Source: Lumbricus terrestris
Lineage: Eukaryota > Annelida > Clitellata > Crassiclitellata > Lumbricidae
Reading direction: 5' to 3'
DNA length: 64,000 nt
Assembly: GCA_949752735.1 (NCBI GenBank)
Contig: OX457041.1
Location: 26,466,076-26,530,075 of the forward strand
Positions 23,839-35,957 of this stretch are shown here, in pieces. The first letter of the stretch is position 1, and every line of letters starts with the position of its first letter. Position numbers and translations under genes: made by a program. The notes beneath the pieces were generated by a model, which had not been told where the DNA came from, did not search any database, and saw nothing but the letters and a program-made list of their open reading frames with translations.

Positions 23839-24196
23839 GGTTTGGGTCCACTATTCCGAGGGTCCACTATTCCGAAGGTCCACTATTCCGAACCCTAACC
23901 CTAAACCTAGCTCTGAACCTAACTATAACCCTAACCCTAACTCACCCCAACCATAACCATAACCCTCAACCTAACCCTAACCCATCCCAACCATAAACTT
24001 AATCCTAACCCTCCCGAACCCTAACCATAACCCTAAACTTGATCCTAACCCACCCAACCCCAACCCACCTTAGCCCAACCATAACCCTAACCCACCCCAA
24101 CCATAACCACCAAGGATAACGAACAAAATATAGCGCGCCTATTCGGAATAGTGGACCTTCGGAATAGTGGACCCTCGGAATAGCGGGCCGTTACCC
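23839..24196. mobile_element. MITE with CTATTCCGA repeats and telomere-like core
   Basis: A 358-bp insertion in the left arm of the foldback element. Flanks are ATAATTTT at 23831-23838 and 24197-24204, a perfect 8-bp duplication. Each end carries three copies of a 15-bp unit around GTCCACTATTCCGA, inverted relative to each other. The core is a degenerate CCCTAACC/CCATAACC array. The matching right arm of the host element shows the uninterrupted site (near 27075), which proves the insertion. Confidence 0.88.
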
Positions 24197-24849
24197 ATAA
24201 TTTTAGGGTCTAAATCAACATTTTCGGGGTCAAGGAATGCAATGGAAGCAAGGTAACATATGTGGCATTGCACGGAAACCAAGATGGCGGACAAAATGGC
24301 GGACAAAATCTAAAAATGGCTATAAGTGAAGACATATATGCAACTAAATCATAATTTCAGGGTCTAAATCAACATTTTCGGGGTCAATGCATGTGATGAA
24401 ACCAATGTCACATATATAGCACTGCCTGGAAACCAAAATGGCGAACAAAATGGCGGCAAGAATTTCAAAATGGATGTTAGTGAAGTCATGCATGCAATGG
24501 GAACTTGATTCAAATTTTTTGCCAGGTCTTTGCAAGATGGTATCTGAGACCTGTGCAGTTGAATTTATCCCCAATGTTTCCTTATTTGACTAGATATGAT
24601 CATTCAAATTATCGCAATGCCTTCAGCAAGTATTAAACCAAGGAGTGTTGTTCAAAAGACCACTGACAAAATTATAAAGGAAGATTGGCATATCATGCAG
24701 TGCCTTATGATATCGTATCAAGCCGACTGTCCCATGGATCTGGAAACACGATTGTGCCATGGACTTTTCTCAAAACCAATTGGATTGGATTCTCTCCGCA
24801 AAAGTAACTTGTCCAGTTCGCATTTCTATCTATAGCAGAGGCATAGCAT

Positions 24850-25400
24850 TTATTTATCTAGAATATTTTATGTAGCGCCTCTTCAAGGTAGGCTACTCGG
24901 AATCGCTCCCGACTTAACCACAACTGAATAGGACAGTTTTTAGATTCTTAAGGAACAGACTTCAACAGAGTGGAGTGACCCATGGGCTTGCAATAAGCGC
25001 TGTGAAAAGGGGTTGGCCATTCCCATTCCAGATTTTAGAACCAGCTACAGAGAATGAAAGGTGATGTCGAATAGCAGACCGCGAGTGAACCAGCTCAGCT
25101 TGGTCCGCCAACCGAAGAGTAGATCGACGCTGGACATCCGAGGTTGAAAAACAGAGTTCTTTCAGACATAGTGGGGCTAGTCCATCAAGGCATGCACTAC
25201 CTAACCAACACACAAACCCTGCAGGCAATCCGCTGCGGTAAAGGGAGCCAATGCAAGACATCCCGCATATTGTACGAGACATGACCAAATATTGTGATAT
25301 GCCCATAAGTCGTGACGCAGTTCATCCGACCTGTTGCAGACAAATTATTGATGGACAGGCAATGGTTCAAGCGACGGGGAACCTCCAAACGCGAAGACAT
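24850..25400 (-). pseudogene. LINE ORF2 C-terminal fragment
   Basis: On the minus strand two overlapping frames read the C-terminal domain common to CR1-like LINEs. They contain LHWLPLPQRIACRVCVLV (about 25200-25260), then CLDGLAPLCL, STSDVQRRSTLRLADQAELV and FSVAGSKIWN. One frame break separates the two. Toward lower coordinates comes a 3' UTR with GAGGCGCTACATAAA, typical of these elements. It is strongly 5'-truncated. Confidence 0.78.
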
Positions 25401-27480
25401 TTGTTGACCTGACAGGTACAGTGGATACCTGTGTACAGGTAGCCTACTGTTGATCGGCTACAAGAGGGCTAATAATTATTGCCTTCGATAGATATAGTGG
25501 ACATTGCTTTTAAACAGTGAAATCGTACAGAAAATTATCACCACAACTCTGTCACTGTGTGGTGTCTTGAAATACTCCGTTGTCGGAAAATTGGATGAAT
25601 GTTCTTGGTATGCTTGAAAGAAAGACTAATCTAGCTTCATTCCTGTCCATTCAGCTTTCAGCAGCCACATTTGGAGATATGGACTAGAGCGGTTGCTGGT
25701 GGTTGCGTGAAAAAAGATAACGTGTTGTCCACTGCCGGGTCGTATGTGTTTGCTTTGTATTTAACGGTGTTTTGGTGATGGCAGGAACATCAGCGGAACA
25801 GAAGCTCATCCAATTCACGTAACTATGAAGAATTGAATGGCCTTCATGCTACAGCTGGGTGTGATTTGACATATTTAGCAGGAATCAGCTGACAGAATGC
25901 ATGAATAAACTAGGCCTACTTGAAAGTTCCCACTTACTTTCTACATTTGAAACATTCCCTTATGAGCTCATTACCAAAGTGTAAGTTTGAAAAGGCCTAT
26001 TTCCTAGATATTGATGTTCAGATATCATCCTCATCTTCATCAGATAGAGTGTGGTGGAAGAAAGTAATCCTTACCAGTGTGCGCCAAAGCCACATTGTAG
26101 AGTGTGTCTACAACAAATCATGTGAAGTTGACAAACGTAGCATCAGTCCCTGCTGCTATCGAAGTGCAATCTTGTCATGTGCACTCAGGTGCAATTGCAT
26201 TGACAGCAACAAGGCCTGAATTGACTCTACGGTACCCTAGGCCTATATCCGTCAAGTCATGAAAAGTTGAAACTATTGATAGGTCAAGTTATGAAAGATT
26301 GAAGCATGCATACTGTATATCCATAAAGCCAGCAATAGTTAAACTGCAGTGCAGTCATAGGCTAATAAAAAATTTCACTATAGGTATGACAATTTCACTG
26401 CATAGCACTGCATGTGATTTTGTTGGAAGCATCTGACCTGGAAATTACTAGTCCAGACTGAAATCTAGTCTCCATCGCATATGTTCAATACATCCCTCAT
26501 AACCAGTTGAGGTTTTTGTCCACCATTTTGTTTTTGGTTTTCTGGCAGTGTCACATAATATATTCCGTGTCTTTAATTTCATCACTTTCCTTAATTCCGA
26601 AAATTCTCATTTACATTCTGAATTGATGTATTCATTAGATACAAATATTCACTAACAGCCAATTCAAGAATCTGGCCGCCATTTCGATGTCCAGGCAGTG
26701 CTATATATGTGACATTGGTTTCATCACATGCCTTGACCTCGAAAATATTGATTTAGACCCTGAAATTATGATTCCATTGCATACATAACATCACTTATAG
26801 CCATTTTAAGATTTTGTCCGCCATTTTGTCTGCCATCTTGGTTTCCGTGCAATGCCACATATGTTACCTTGCTTCCATTGCATTCCTTGACCCCGAAAAT
26901 GTTGATTTAGACCCTGAAAACATGATTCCACTGCATACATAACATCACCTATAGCCATTTTAAGATTTTGTCCGCCATTTTTTCCGCCATCTTGGTTTCC
27001 GTGCAATGCCACATATGTTACCCTGCTTCCATTGCATTCCTTGACCCCGAAAATGTTGATTTAGACCCTGAAATCATGATTCCACTGCATACATAACTTC
27101 ACTTACAGCCATTTTAAGATTCTGGCCGCCATTTTGTCCGCCATTTTGATTTTCCTGCAGTGCCACATATGTGTATTTGGTTCCATTGTATTCCTTGCAC
27201 CCTATAATCTTAATTTAGGGTCTAAAATCGTGTTCCTGTCACATACAATACTTTACTTATAGCCATTTGAAGCAACTGACCGCCATTTTGTCCGCCATCT
27301 TGTTTTCCCATTGAACGGCCAAAAATCCAGCTTGCTAACAGCGATTTTCGTTTTCAGCAGGGTCAAATTAGTCTAGAAACACCGGTTAGCAAATTGTTAC
27401 ATGATTTGCTTCTAGCAGTGCCATTTTGAGATTCCAAGCCTGGTCTATAGGGGGTCTGAGGGAGCGTCGCAAGCTCCCCA

Positions 27481-28084
27481 GCGGGGTCTGGGGCGGAGCC
27501 CCAGCGACCGGCGCATTTTTAGCTGTGTCGACCTCAAATAGAGCCATTTTAGACTCTTATTTGCCAGCTATTTGTGAACAATAAAGTCGCGAAAACTTCA
27601 AGAATAAGTCGTTTTCAGTGTTGCAAGCTACCAGGATAACAACAAAAATAAAAGTTTTATTGTAAAAGATAAAGGTTTTGTCTTTACCGTAATCACAACA
27701 GTGAAAAGTTTAGGTAATTAAGAAGCTAAGACAGCGGGGTCTGGGGCGGAGCCCCAGCGACCGGCGCATTTTTAGCTGTGTCGACCTCAAATAGAGCCAT
27801 TTTAGACTCTTGTTTGCCAGCTATTTGTGAACAATAAAGTCGCGAAAACTTCAAGAATAAGTCGTTTTCAGTGTTGCAAGCTACCAGGATAACAACAAAA
27901 CTAAAAGTTTTATTGTAAAAGATAAAGGTTTTGTCTTTACCGTAATCACAACAGTGAAAAGTTTAGGTAATTAAGAAGCTAAGACTGCGGGGTCTGGGGC
28001 GGAGCCCCAGCGACCGGCGCATTTTTAGCTGTGTCGACCTCAAATGGAGCCATTTTAGGCTCTTGTTTGCCAGCTATTTGTGAA
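27481..28084. repeat. Tandem repeat, 253-bp unit, 2.4 copies
   Basis: The unit starts GCGGGGTCTGGGGCGGAGCC at 27481, 27734 and 27987, exactly 253 bp apart. Copies are almost identical, so the duplication is recent or homogenised. It lies between the right arm and the right terminus of the foldback element. Confidence 0.95.
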
Positions 28085-28228
28085 CTGCATGGACGCCGTC
28101 CTGGCAGTCATCGACGACCGTCCTGGCAGTGCTGGCCAAATAAGTCATAGGACGGCGTCCTGCCTCGAAAATAAGTGCCAGGACGCCGTCCATGACCGTC
28201 CTGGCACACTTTAAGCCCTGGTTTTAGT

Positions 28229-28689
28229 TAAAGTTGACGGTAAAGCATTTTTCAGTTATTTTGCTGTTAGAGTTTCAGTTAATAGAAATAACACTGCCAT
28301 AGGCCTATGTACTGTTCGACCGCGTGTTAACATACCATGCATTTTTTTTATACTACTACAATCAATGACATCAACATCGCTTTAATATCTTATTTCCAGA
28401 ATTTCTGTCCTTATCCACCCTTAACTATCCAAACGCCCTCAGTCTCAAACAAAACCGTCTTATATAATTATGATCGTCTGTTTCTCTCCCTCTCAATGAC
28501 AACTGGTCTCTGATCTTCCTTGACCATCCTTCTAGATAGCTGCTTTGATTTGACCCAAGCGCTCTTGAATATTAAACGGGTGCGCTGCGTAGTTTATACT
28601 CTCAGTTATTTTGTTGTTTCAGTTACAGTCTCAGTTAATGGAAATAACCCTGAAATAGCAGCGCTTCAGAAATTTTAGTTTATGATTAC
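28229..28689. other. No gene; CAGTTA-type repeat patches
   Basis: Continuation of the degenerate CAGTTA repeat (28245-28280, 28605-28640) and unique AT-rich sequence. Confidence 0.45.
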
Positions 28690-28982
28690 GATTGCACAAA
28701 TCATCAGTCGGCAATCATTTCAGTTGATACAGTAGTAGTAAATCATCAGCCGATCGGTTGGTTGAAAGAATCCGGTCAGAATCTGAGAACTATAGGTCAG
28801 GATTCGACTCCTCCTCTTCATTTAGGATCGATGAATGTTCTTGGGTTTTTCTTACTTTTCATTTTATTTGGCTCTGAGCTGTTTGCGGTCTGAACTCTTT
28901 TTCTGAGATGTTTACGCAGTGTGAGAAAGAAGATGTTCTCAGATGTTTTCAGAGTTGTATTTTGGTCTCGTGTTTTATTCAG

Positions 28983-29326
28983 GTGATCAAGTGCACGTCC
29001 AAGGTCAACAGGCGGCTCAAGGTCAGCAACCAGTTCAAGGTCAAGAGCAGCCAGCGCAAGGTCAGCATTCAATTCAAGTCCAAGAGCATCAAGTTCAAGG
29101 GCACCAGCAACCAGCTCAGAACCAGCAAGAACCCGTACAAGCTCAGCAGCAGCCAGTCGAAGGTCAACATCAGCCAGTCCAGGATCAACAACAGCCAGTC
29201 CAGGATCATCAACAGCCAGTCCAAGGTCAACATCAGCCAGTCCAAGGTCAACAGCAACCACTTAAATTTGAGCAACAGCCAGTTCAAGGCGACCAAGAAC
29301 CAGGGAACGGTCAACAGAAACTTTAG
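28983..29326 (+). CDS. NUCB: Nucleobindin candidate 3' terminal exon 2, Gln-Pro-Val repeats
   Basis: After a TTTTATTCAG acceptor (AG at 28981-28982) the phase-1 frame reads GDQVHVQGQQAAQGQQPVQG and continues for about 114 residues to TAG at 29324-29326. It is built of roughly 10-residue repeats around Q-x-QQPVQ and Q-H-QPVQ. Phase matches the end of the exon at 11358-11460, and the Q-rich character continues that exon's. Downstream, copy A ends with AATAAA near 32019. The intron would be 17.5 kb, or the exon could be an alternative last exon. The repeat nature leaves some doubt that it is translated. Confidence 0.62.
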
Positions 29327-29810
29327 GCTATCAACATTTGACATATATGTTTACAGAATCCTTGTAGCCTTTGCCAGGTGTCCAAAGGATGTCCAAAAGA
29401 ACAAATTCATGTTGTTGATTTCTTCGAAAATAAATTTAAAACTGCTGTTGATGTCAGCATTTAATGCTGAACAGCAGCAGTTGCAAATTTATTTTCAGAT
29501 TTATCTTTTCAACTTTATTTTCAACTTTATTTTTATTTATTTTCTGCTCAAATTTTTGTGAAGGTACTTTACATTCAAGCCATAATAATTATGGGTATCT
29601 AGGTTTTAATTCAGTTGCTGGATTGTAATACTTGCGGTGTTTTTCCAGTTATCCACAATTTTCCGGTGAATTCATTGATTTAGAGCAATTATTATCTTAA
29701 TAAGAATGACAATGGTAATGGTGTCTCTTTATGTCACAGTATCTCTGCTTGTCAGAACTGGACAGAATGGAGGTGTTTCAAATATCATTAATTGTGTTAT
29801 AATTATATTT

Positions 29811-29845
29811 ATTATTATTATCATAATTATTATTATTTTTGTTGT
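29811..29845. repeat. (TTA/TTG)n low-complexity patch
   Basis: TTATTATTATCATAATTATT followed by GTTGTTGTTG, within copy A. Confidence 0.7.
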
Positions 29846-30175
29846 TGTTGCTTTTATTGAAAGATTTATTATTAAAAAACGATGGAAACGGAGTAAAAAA
29901 AACGGGGGAAACGTCGTTTTTTCGAAAAAAGAAAAAAAGAAAAAAGCCACAAAAGAACAGAATGGAAATTTATTTGAATTTGTTTAATCTTAAACTGCAT
30001 TTTAATCTTAAAAACCTTGCTTATGCAAATGTTTATCAGCAAATTACACTATGTTATTAGTAGACCAAAAGTCATTAAAAGTGACATTAATCTGCAGCAG
30101 ATATTTTTTCTTTTATCTGGTTTAATAAGAAATTGAGTAAAACAAAAGGTCTTGAAATCTTTTCAAATTTAAACT

Positions 30176-30810
30176 ATGAACATAAGTCTGCATAAATTCA
30201 TGCTGACTAAGGATATGTCGAAGACTTTAGCTTGCGCCCTTGTCTCCTCTCGCCTTGATTATGCTAATGCGATTTTTGTTGGCATTTCAGACTATGAGCT
30301 ACATAGGCTGCAACGCATCCAAAATTCTTTAGCTCGGGTTGTGCTGCGTGTCCCACTACGATCAAGTTCCTCAGTTTTACTTCATCAGCTGCATTGGCTT
30401 CCTGTCGAGTTTAGGATTAAATTTAAATTGGCCTGTTTAACCTACAAATCCCTCTCTACCGGAACACCTCCCTACCTTCAGTCACTGCTTACTCCTTATA
30501 TTCCTCCTCGTTGCCTCCGATCATCAAACATGGGTCTTTTAGTTGAACCTCGATGCAGAACTGTTATGGGCTCGCGTGCATTCCATGCCTCTGCTCCCAA
30601 AGAATGGAATCTACTTCCACTCTCTCTTCGTTGCTCAAATTCACTCCCTACCTTCAAAAAACGGCTCAAAACTCACTATTTCTCTTTGGCTTTCAAGCAC
30701 ATGGACCTTTAACTGCATCTTCCTCTGGCGGCTAACTATCCGCGCCTCAGATTCACACTTTGGTGTGACCTTGCGCGCGTAATAAATTTATGTAATAATA
30801 ATAATAATAA
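30176..30810 (+). pseudogene. LINE 3' fragment (CR1-like ORF2 C-terminus)
   Basis: A 178-codon frame (30176-30712) encodes only the region after the reverse transcriptase, with SRLDYANAIFVGISDYEL, LQRIQNSLARVV, LHQLHWLPVEFRIKFKL, TPPYLQSL and SAPKEWNLLPLSLR. The tail is (AAT)n at 30790-30811. The frame is uninterrupted, so the insertion is fairly young. It is present only in copy A of the tandem duplication and therefore landed after the duplication, or was lost from copy B. Confidence 0.88.
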
Positions 30811-31573
30811 TGGACATAACCCAATTAAAACCTAATAAGATGTAAAGATTATGGATGTGTACTAATTGTAGGCTACTTAAAATTGTTACTATGGGCCTAA
30901 GAAGTTTATATAAAAAATAATTCTTTTAAATTTCATTTCTTGTAGGCACCTACTTACTACATGTAGGCTATCTCTTAAATGAAGATGTTAAACAATTAAA
31001 TAATGATGTCAGTTAGATGAATCCTTGAGAATGGGCGGAAACGTAAGGAATATCAGGAAAAAATAAAAATAAGAACAGAGAGTAATTTCAGTAAATAAAT
31101 AAATAAAATGACTTTTAAAATAAAAAAACGGAAAAAGCGATGCAAAAAAGAAGAAAAAAGGCTTTTTGGGAGAGAAAAAAACGGAAAAAGTATTTTGCAG
31201 CTCCGGTGCCATAGTTTAGCTGAGGTCGAGGATAAGAGCACTGTACAGTGTACATAACTAACTGTCTGTAGACAGTTTTCATCTTCTGACGGATTACACT
31301 TAACTCATGTAACATGATAATTATAGTAATCATGGTAGTCGTCGACTACTTTTGGTAGCAACAGCAGCAGCAGCAGCAGCATTACCAGTTAGTAACAATA
31401 CTGAAACACTTCTCAGCGCGCAGCATCCAATGCAGACAGCATGTGACATTTGTACAGACAATCTTAGGACGAATTACCTCTTGTGCTTTACATGGTTACA
31501 ATAGTTAAAACATCTCTGTGTTATGTTGTGGTTTCAATAATAATTTTTCTGTACAAGTTTTATTTTGGTGGTG

Positions 31574-31695
<122 letters not shown>

Positions 31696-32324
31696 ATGCG
31701 ATTTGATTTACCGGTAGTTAGTTTCTATTTTTGCATCAGTTGTTTTGATTTTTGAAACTTGTGTACCTATCCAAAGTAGAAAAATGGACAAAACTTCGCT
31801 TAACTGTTGCTTTGGTTGACACAAATTTTGTCTTGCATCGCAACTCGCTCACACATTCCTCTTTGAACTGGAATCATGTCTTACGTTATATTCTGAATTT
31901 ATTTGTATTATCTGGTTCATTTAGATTGTTTATTTGTGTGGTGTTGTCATGTTGAATGTGTTGATATTGTCGACTAGCTTGGAATTCTTCTTTCTTACTG
32001 GTTGTTTTGATATACAAAATAAATAATTATTTTTCCGAGTTGTTTGTTTTTTCAGCCAGGTATTTCCTCAACAGTTCTGATATTGACGTTAATTTGTTCC
32101 TTGTGAAATATGTAACTGCTCGACAGCATTTAATGCTGTTTGCTCTTAATCATTTAAGAATGAACAGGATCGAAGTCTTCAGTACAATATGGCCGCTATA
32201 TGAAAACGTGTATATTTATATTCATTCATTGCTATCAAACATATACATAGCGCACCTTCAAGAAAACTACTCAGAGGAGCTCCCGTCAATTGATCATTGT
32301 AAGTAGGAAGAGACGGATGGTAAT

Positions 32325-33815
32325 ATTTTCACCAATCATTTCAGCTGATCCGTTGGGGAAAGAATCCAGTTAGAATCTGAGAACTATAGGTCAGGGCATT
32401 GACTTGTCTTCATTAGGATTGAAGAACGTTCTTGCGTTTTTCGTATTTTTTTGGCTCGGAGCAGATTGCAGACTCAACTCTTGTTTCTTGGCAGCTTAGA
32501 CAGTTGATATGAGAAGCATGGTATGGTCGTATGCTCATTGCTTTTAAAGTTGTCTGTTTGTCTTGTGTATTATGCAGGTGATCAAGTGCATGTCCAAAGT
32601 CAACAAGCAGCTCAAGGTCAGATTCCGATCCATAGTCAGCAGCAAGTTCAAGGTCAAAAGCAACCAGTCAAAGAGCATCGAGTTCAAGGTCACCAACAGC
32701 CAGCTCAAAACCAACGAAAAGAAGTCCATTTAGTTGCTTAATTGTAATGCTTGCATTGTTTTCCGGCTATCCACAATTTTGCGGTGAATTCATCAATTAG
32801 AGCAATAGGAATATCTTGATAACAGTGACAATGACAATGACATCTTTAATGTCACATTAAGCATGCCCGAACTGGATGAAATGTTGGTGTTTTGAATCTC
32901 ATTAATATTAGTAGTTTTATTATTTTTATGTTATTATTGTTATTTTTTAATATTTGATTATTTATTTGATTTATTTAGTTTCTTTTTTGCATCGGTTGTT
33001 TTGATATTTGATTATTATTATCATTATTTTTATTACTATTATTTTCATTGTAGAACGATTTATATAATGACGTAGCTGAGCCAAGGTCAAAGATAAGGGC
33101 ACTGTACACGACTAACTGTCTGCAGACAGTTTCCATCTCCTGAGGGATTACACTTAACTCTTGTAACATAATAATCATAGTAGTCGTCATAGTAGGCGAC
33201 TATTCATAGCAGCAGCAGCAGCATGACTATTAGCAATACTGAAAAACTTCTAAGGACGCAGCATCTAATGCGCACAGCATATGGCATTTGTACAGACAAT
33301 CCTATGACGAATTACCTCTTGTGCTTTACATAGTAATATTACTTTACTTTAAAGAATCTCTTTGTTATGTTGCAGTTTCAATCATAATTTTTTTCTGTAC
33401 AAGTTGTCTTGGTTGTAATGTGCGTGTGTGTGTGTGTGTTTGTGTGTGTGTGCGCGCGCGTGTTTGTGTGTGTGTTTGTGTGTGTAAGATTTGATTTAGT
33501 TAGTTTTTATTTTGCATTGGTTGTTTTGATATTTGAAGCGTGTGCACCTGTTCAAAGTATCAAAATAGACAAAAACTCCGTTTAACTGTTGCATTGGTTG
33601 ACACTATTTGTCGTGCATTGCAACTCATTCAAACATTCCACTTGAACTGGTTGCATGACTTACATATTATTCTGATTTTGTTGTTGTATTTTCTGGTTCA
33701 TTTAATTTTAGGTTTTTTGTTTTTGTGGATATTGAATACATGTTGATCTGTTGTCAGCTAGCTTGAAACTTTTCTTTCTAACTGTTTATTTTGAATTAAA
33801 AATGAATAAATTATT
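32325..33815 (+). repeat. Tandem segmental duplication, copy B
   Basis: Second copy of the unit described at 28690-32040, same orientation and immediately downstream. Relative to copy A it lacks the LINE, most of the Q-rich exon and adjacent 3' sequence. Both copies end with a short AATAAA-containing block (near 32019 and 33803). Confidence 0.85.
32578..32741 (+). CDS. NUCB: Nucleobindin candidate 3' terminal exon 3 (shortened duplicate)
   Basis: After a TATTATGCAG acceptor (AG at 32576-32577) the phase-1 frame reads GDQVHVQSQQAAQGQIPIHS and ends KEVHLVA with TAA at 32739-32741, about 54 residues. It aligns with the first half of terminal exon 2. The remainder was deleted, so its stop lies in what is 3' flank in copy A (compare GTTGCTTAATTGTAATGC at 32733 with GTTGCTGGATTGTAATAC near 29614). 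It could be a used alternative exon or a decaying duplicate. Confidence 0.5.
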
Positions 33816-33834
33816 TTCCCTGACTGAATTTTGC

Positions 33835-34130
33835 CATGTTTCCGTACCAGATTTATCGCCCTGACAGAATTTTTCTCTGCCAGAACTTTTCTCTGCCAGA
33901 ACTTTCGCTCTACCAGAATTTTTCCCTGCCAGAACTTTCGCCCTGCCAGAATTTTTCCCTGCCAGAATTTTTCTCTGCCAGAACTTTCGCCCTACCAGAA
34001 TTTTTCCCTGCCAGAATTTTTCTCTGCCAGAACTTTCGCCCTGCCAGAATTTTTCCCTGCCAGAACTTTCGCCCTGCAGAACTTTCGCCCTGCCTGAATT
34101 TTTGCCCTGACAGAATTTTTGCCATGCCAG
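33835..34130. repeat. Minisatellite CCAGAATTTTTCCCTG / CCAGAACTTTCGCCCTG
   Basis: About 18 units of 15-17 bp with two alternating types (AATTTTTC and AACTTTCG). It makes artefact frames on both strands. Confidence 0.92.
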
Positions 34131-34302
34131 AATCTGTTCGTGCTTAATTATTGTTTCGTACTGTTCCCGACCGTCCGCGCTCAGAACGGCAGGGCAAAAA
34201 CCCTGGCAGGGCAACGACCAGGGCAAAAACTTTTTGCCATTCCCTGACGCGTGGCGCCGTCCCTGAAGAAGACCTTATAGCTAATCCCAATTTTGTTGGC
34301 AG

Positions 34303-34337
34303 GTCGTGAAGCAGGTCAAGTGCAAAATAGTCAATAG
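34303..34337 (+). CDS. Possible further short terminal exon of nucleobindin
   Basis: TTTTGTTGGCAG followed by a phase-1 frame GREAGQVQNSQ and a stop at 34335-34337. The QVQNSQ ending recalls QVHVQSQ of terminal exon 3. Eleven residues are too few to be sure, and this may be chance. Confidence 0.25.
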
Positions 34338-34832
34338 CCTACGGTACGTCATTAACCTGCCGCGACCTATGGTCAGCGCTTTTACCGATACATGTAGCTA
34401 AAGCTGCATGCATGCGTGAGCAGCGTGATAGGCGTAAGTGACAGGACCGAAACGATTCAAAGAGTGAGACACATGTAGAATAATAGAGATGGGTCGTTGT
34501 ATGATGAAGACTTATCGGAGGTACTTGGACTGGGAGTAGGCCTATTGATAATAGAGTTATAGATTTGCGATAGGACTTAATAGGCCTGCTCCTCGCTGCT
34601 GTTGATGTGCTAAGCGACACGTATGATTAGATTAACAACATCTAGAAATTAAGCGTCGGATGATGAGACAGAACTGCAGAGAAGGATATATGAAGAGTTC
34701 GTAGTCGTCTGCTTTAATATATAGCCTAGACCTAGTGCATGGTCGACAGATGAGGATTTAAGTCTAGTCCAACGGTTTTCAAACATTTGTTCAGTGTAGG
34801 TCCTATCATCAGATAGCCTAAACATTGCAAAT
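34338..34832. other. No feature seen
   Basis: Unique-looking sequence with no coding frame of note. Confidence 0.4.
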
Positions 34833-34833
34833 A

Positions 34834-35637
34834 GGGGAGAGCGGGGCATAACGGGATACTTAAGGCATTTTGAAGTTTACACCATATAAATAATAAGAAA
34901 TCAGTGCTTTTTTGTACCCACATTATGCAGGCATATAATTATAACGTACGACATGGACTAGAATAATTTACTTAAGCATCAGCTACACAGGAGATACAAT
35001 TTTTTTACCAGCAGCCCCCAAAATCCCGTTATGCCCCACCACCTGAGGTAAAATGGGATACCTATCCCATTATGCCCCATAACATGCAAAATTCTATGCT
35101 CTCAAAAAGTGCCACTTATTTTTATTATTGCTCATTTTATAATGCTAACAATGATTGAGACGTGAGGGGGTACATAGAACTCATGAAATATTAAAATATG
35201 AGAAATACGGGGAAAATATCGGTAGAAGCATGAAATGGGGAAAAATGGGATATCTGTATCCCATTATGCCCCAATATACCACAATTGTAAACCCGCCATT
35301 TTGACCCAAAATACGGAACTTGTACAAATTTTTATATGGAAATATATGACTTTATATATTACCCTACACATGGATGGTTTAAGCTAAATTTAATATAGCT
35401 CCACTGATTTTAGACAATTTTTGAATTATGAACGTACCTTATATCGGAGAGCGTAAAAATGAACTTTTCATCATAAAAATTGCAGGACGCTTCGGAATTG
35501 AAAATGCTTTCGTCCTTCACCTTCAAAGATGCATTACTTCCGTTTGAATTTTTTTTCGTATTTTTAAAGTAAGTAAGATCGACAATAATGAAGTTTCTCG
35601 TTATGCCCCGCTATCCCATTATGCCCCGCTCTCCCCC
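34834..35637. mobile_element. TA-flanked TIR element with GGGGCATAA ends
   Basis: An 804-bp element with ends GGGGAGAGCGGGGCATAACG and the inverse of CGCTCTCCCC preceded by TTATGCCC. Both ends abut TA (34832-34833 and 35638-35639), as in Tc1/mariner-type insertions. The word CCCATTATGCCCC and its inverse recur several times inside (about 35020, 35065, 35260 and 35615). No transposase. Confidence 0.75.
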
Positions 35638-35800
35638 TAGAGTGTTGGCGTAGCCTATATACCACCAGTTAAGATCAGATATAATTTATAAACAACATGG
35701 ACGAGCGCGAATTAAGTCCTTTTCAATAAATTATTAGAATGAACATCGTGCTTGCAAGCTCTCTCGCAGGGTCTGGCACGGATATATAGGCCCCTATTAG

Positions 35801-35957
35801 CATGGGCGGAGTTTATCAGGGGATAGGGGGGCTATATGCCCCCCCAAGAAGACCCAGATTCATTTTTTACCGTGTAAATGGTATCTTTTCCCGGGCTTAG
35901 CCCGTCCCCCAAGAAGGCTTTAGCCCCTCCAAGAACGGAAGCCAAACTCCGCCCATG
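35801..35957. mobile_element. MITE, CATGGGCGGAGTTT family, copy 1
   Basis: A 157-bp element with ends CATGGGCGGAGTTT and the exact inverse AAACTCCGCCCATG. The duplication CCTATTAG is perfect at 35793-35800 and 35958-35965. Inside are G-run/C-run pairs and TTTACCGTGTAAATGGTATC, which is also found inverted in copy 2 (56595-57055). Confidence 0.92.

Larger units (their letters stand above)
23178..28220. mobile_element. 5-kb hAT-like foldback element
   Basis: It begins CAGTGCTTAAAGTGT and ends with the inverse, ACACTTTAAGCCCTG. Both flanks are GTTTTAGT (23170-23177 and 28221-28228), a perfect 8-bp duplication. GCCAGGACG near the left end is inverted near the right. Inside are long inverted arms: about 23295-24590 pairs with about 26470-27450, both built of repeats with AAGATGGCGGACAAAATGGC. 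Nested in it are a 358-bp MITE in the left arm, a LINE fragment in the core (24850-25400) and a 253-bp tandem repeat on the right. No transposase seen. Confidence 0.8.

Noticed and set aside
23890..24110. CCCTAACC array as an internal telomere
   Set aside because: It is degenerate, short and enclosed in a MITE with a target duplication, so it is not a chromosome-end relic.
33786..34226. 146-codon minus-strand frame rich in GREKFWQG repeats
   Set aside because: Produced by the 15-17-bp minisatellite. Frames are open on both strands with no sign of coding bias.
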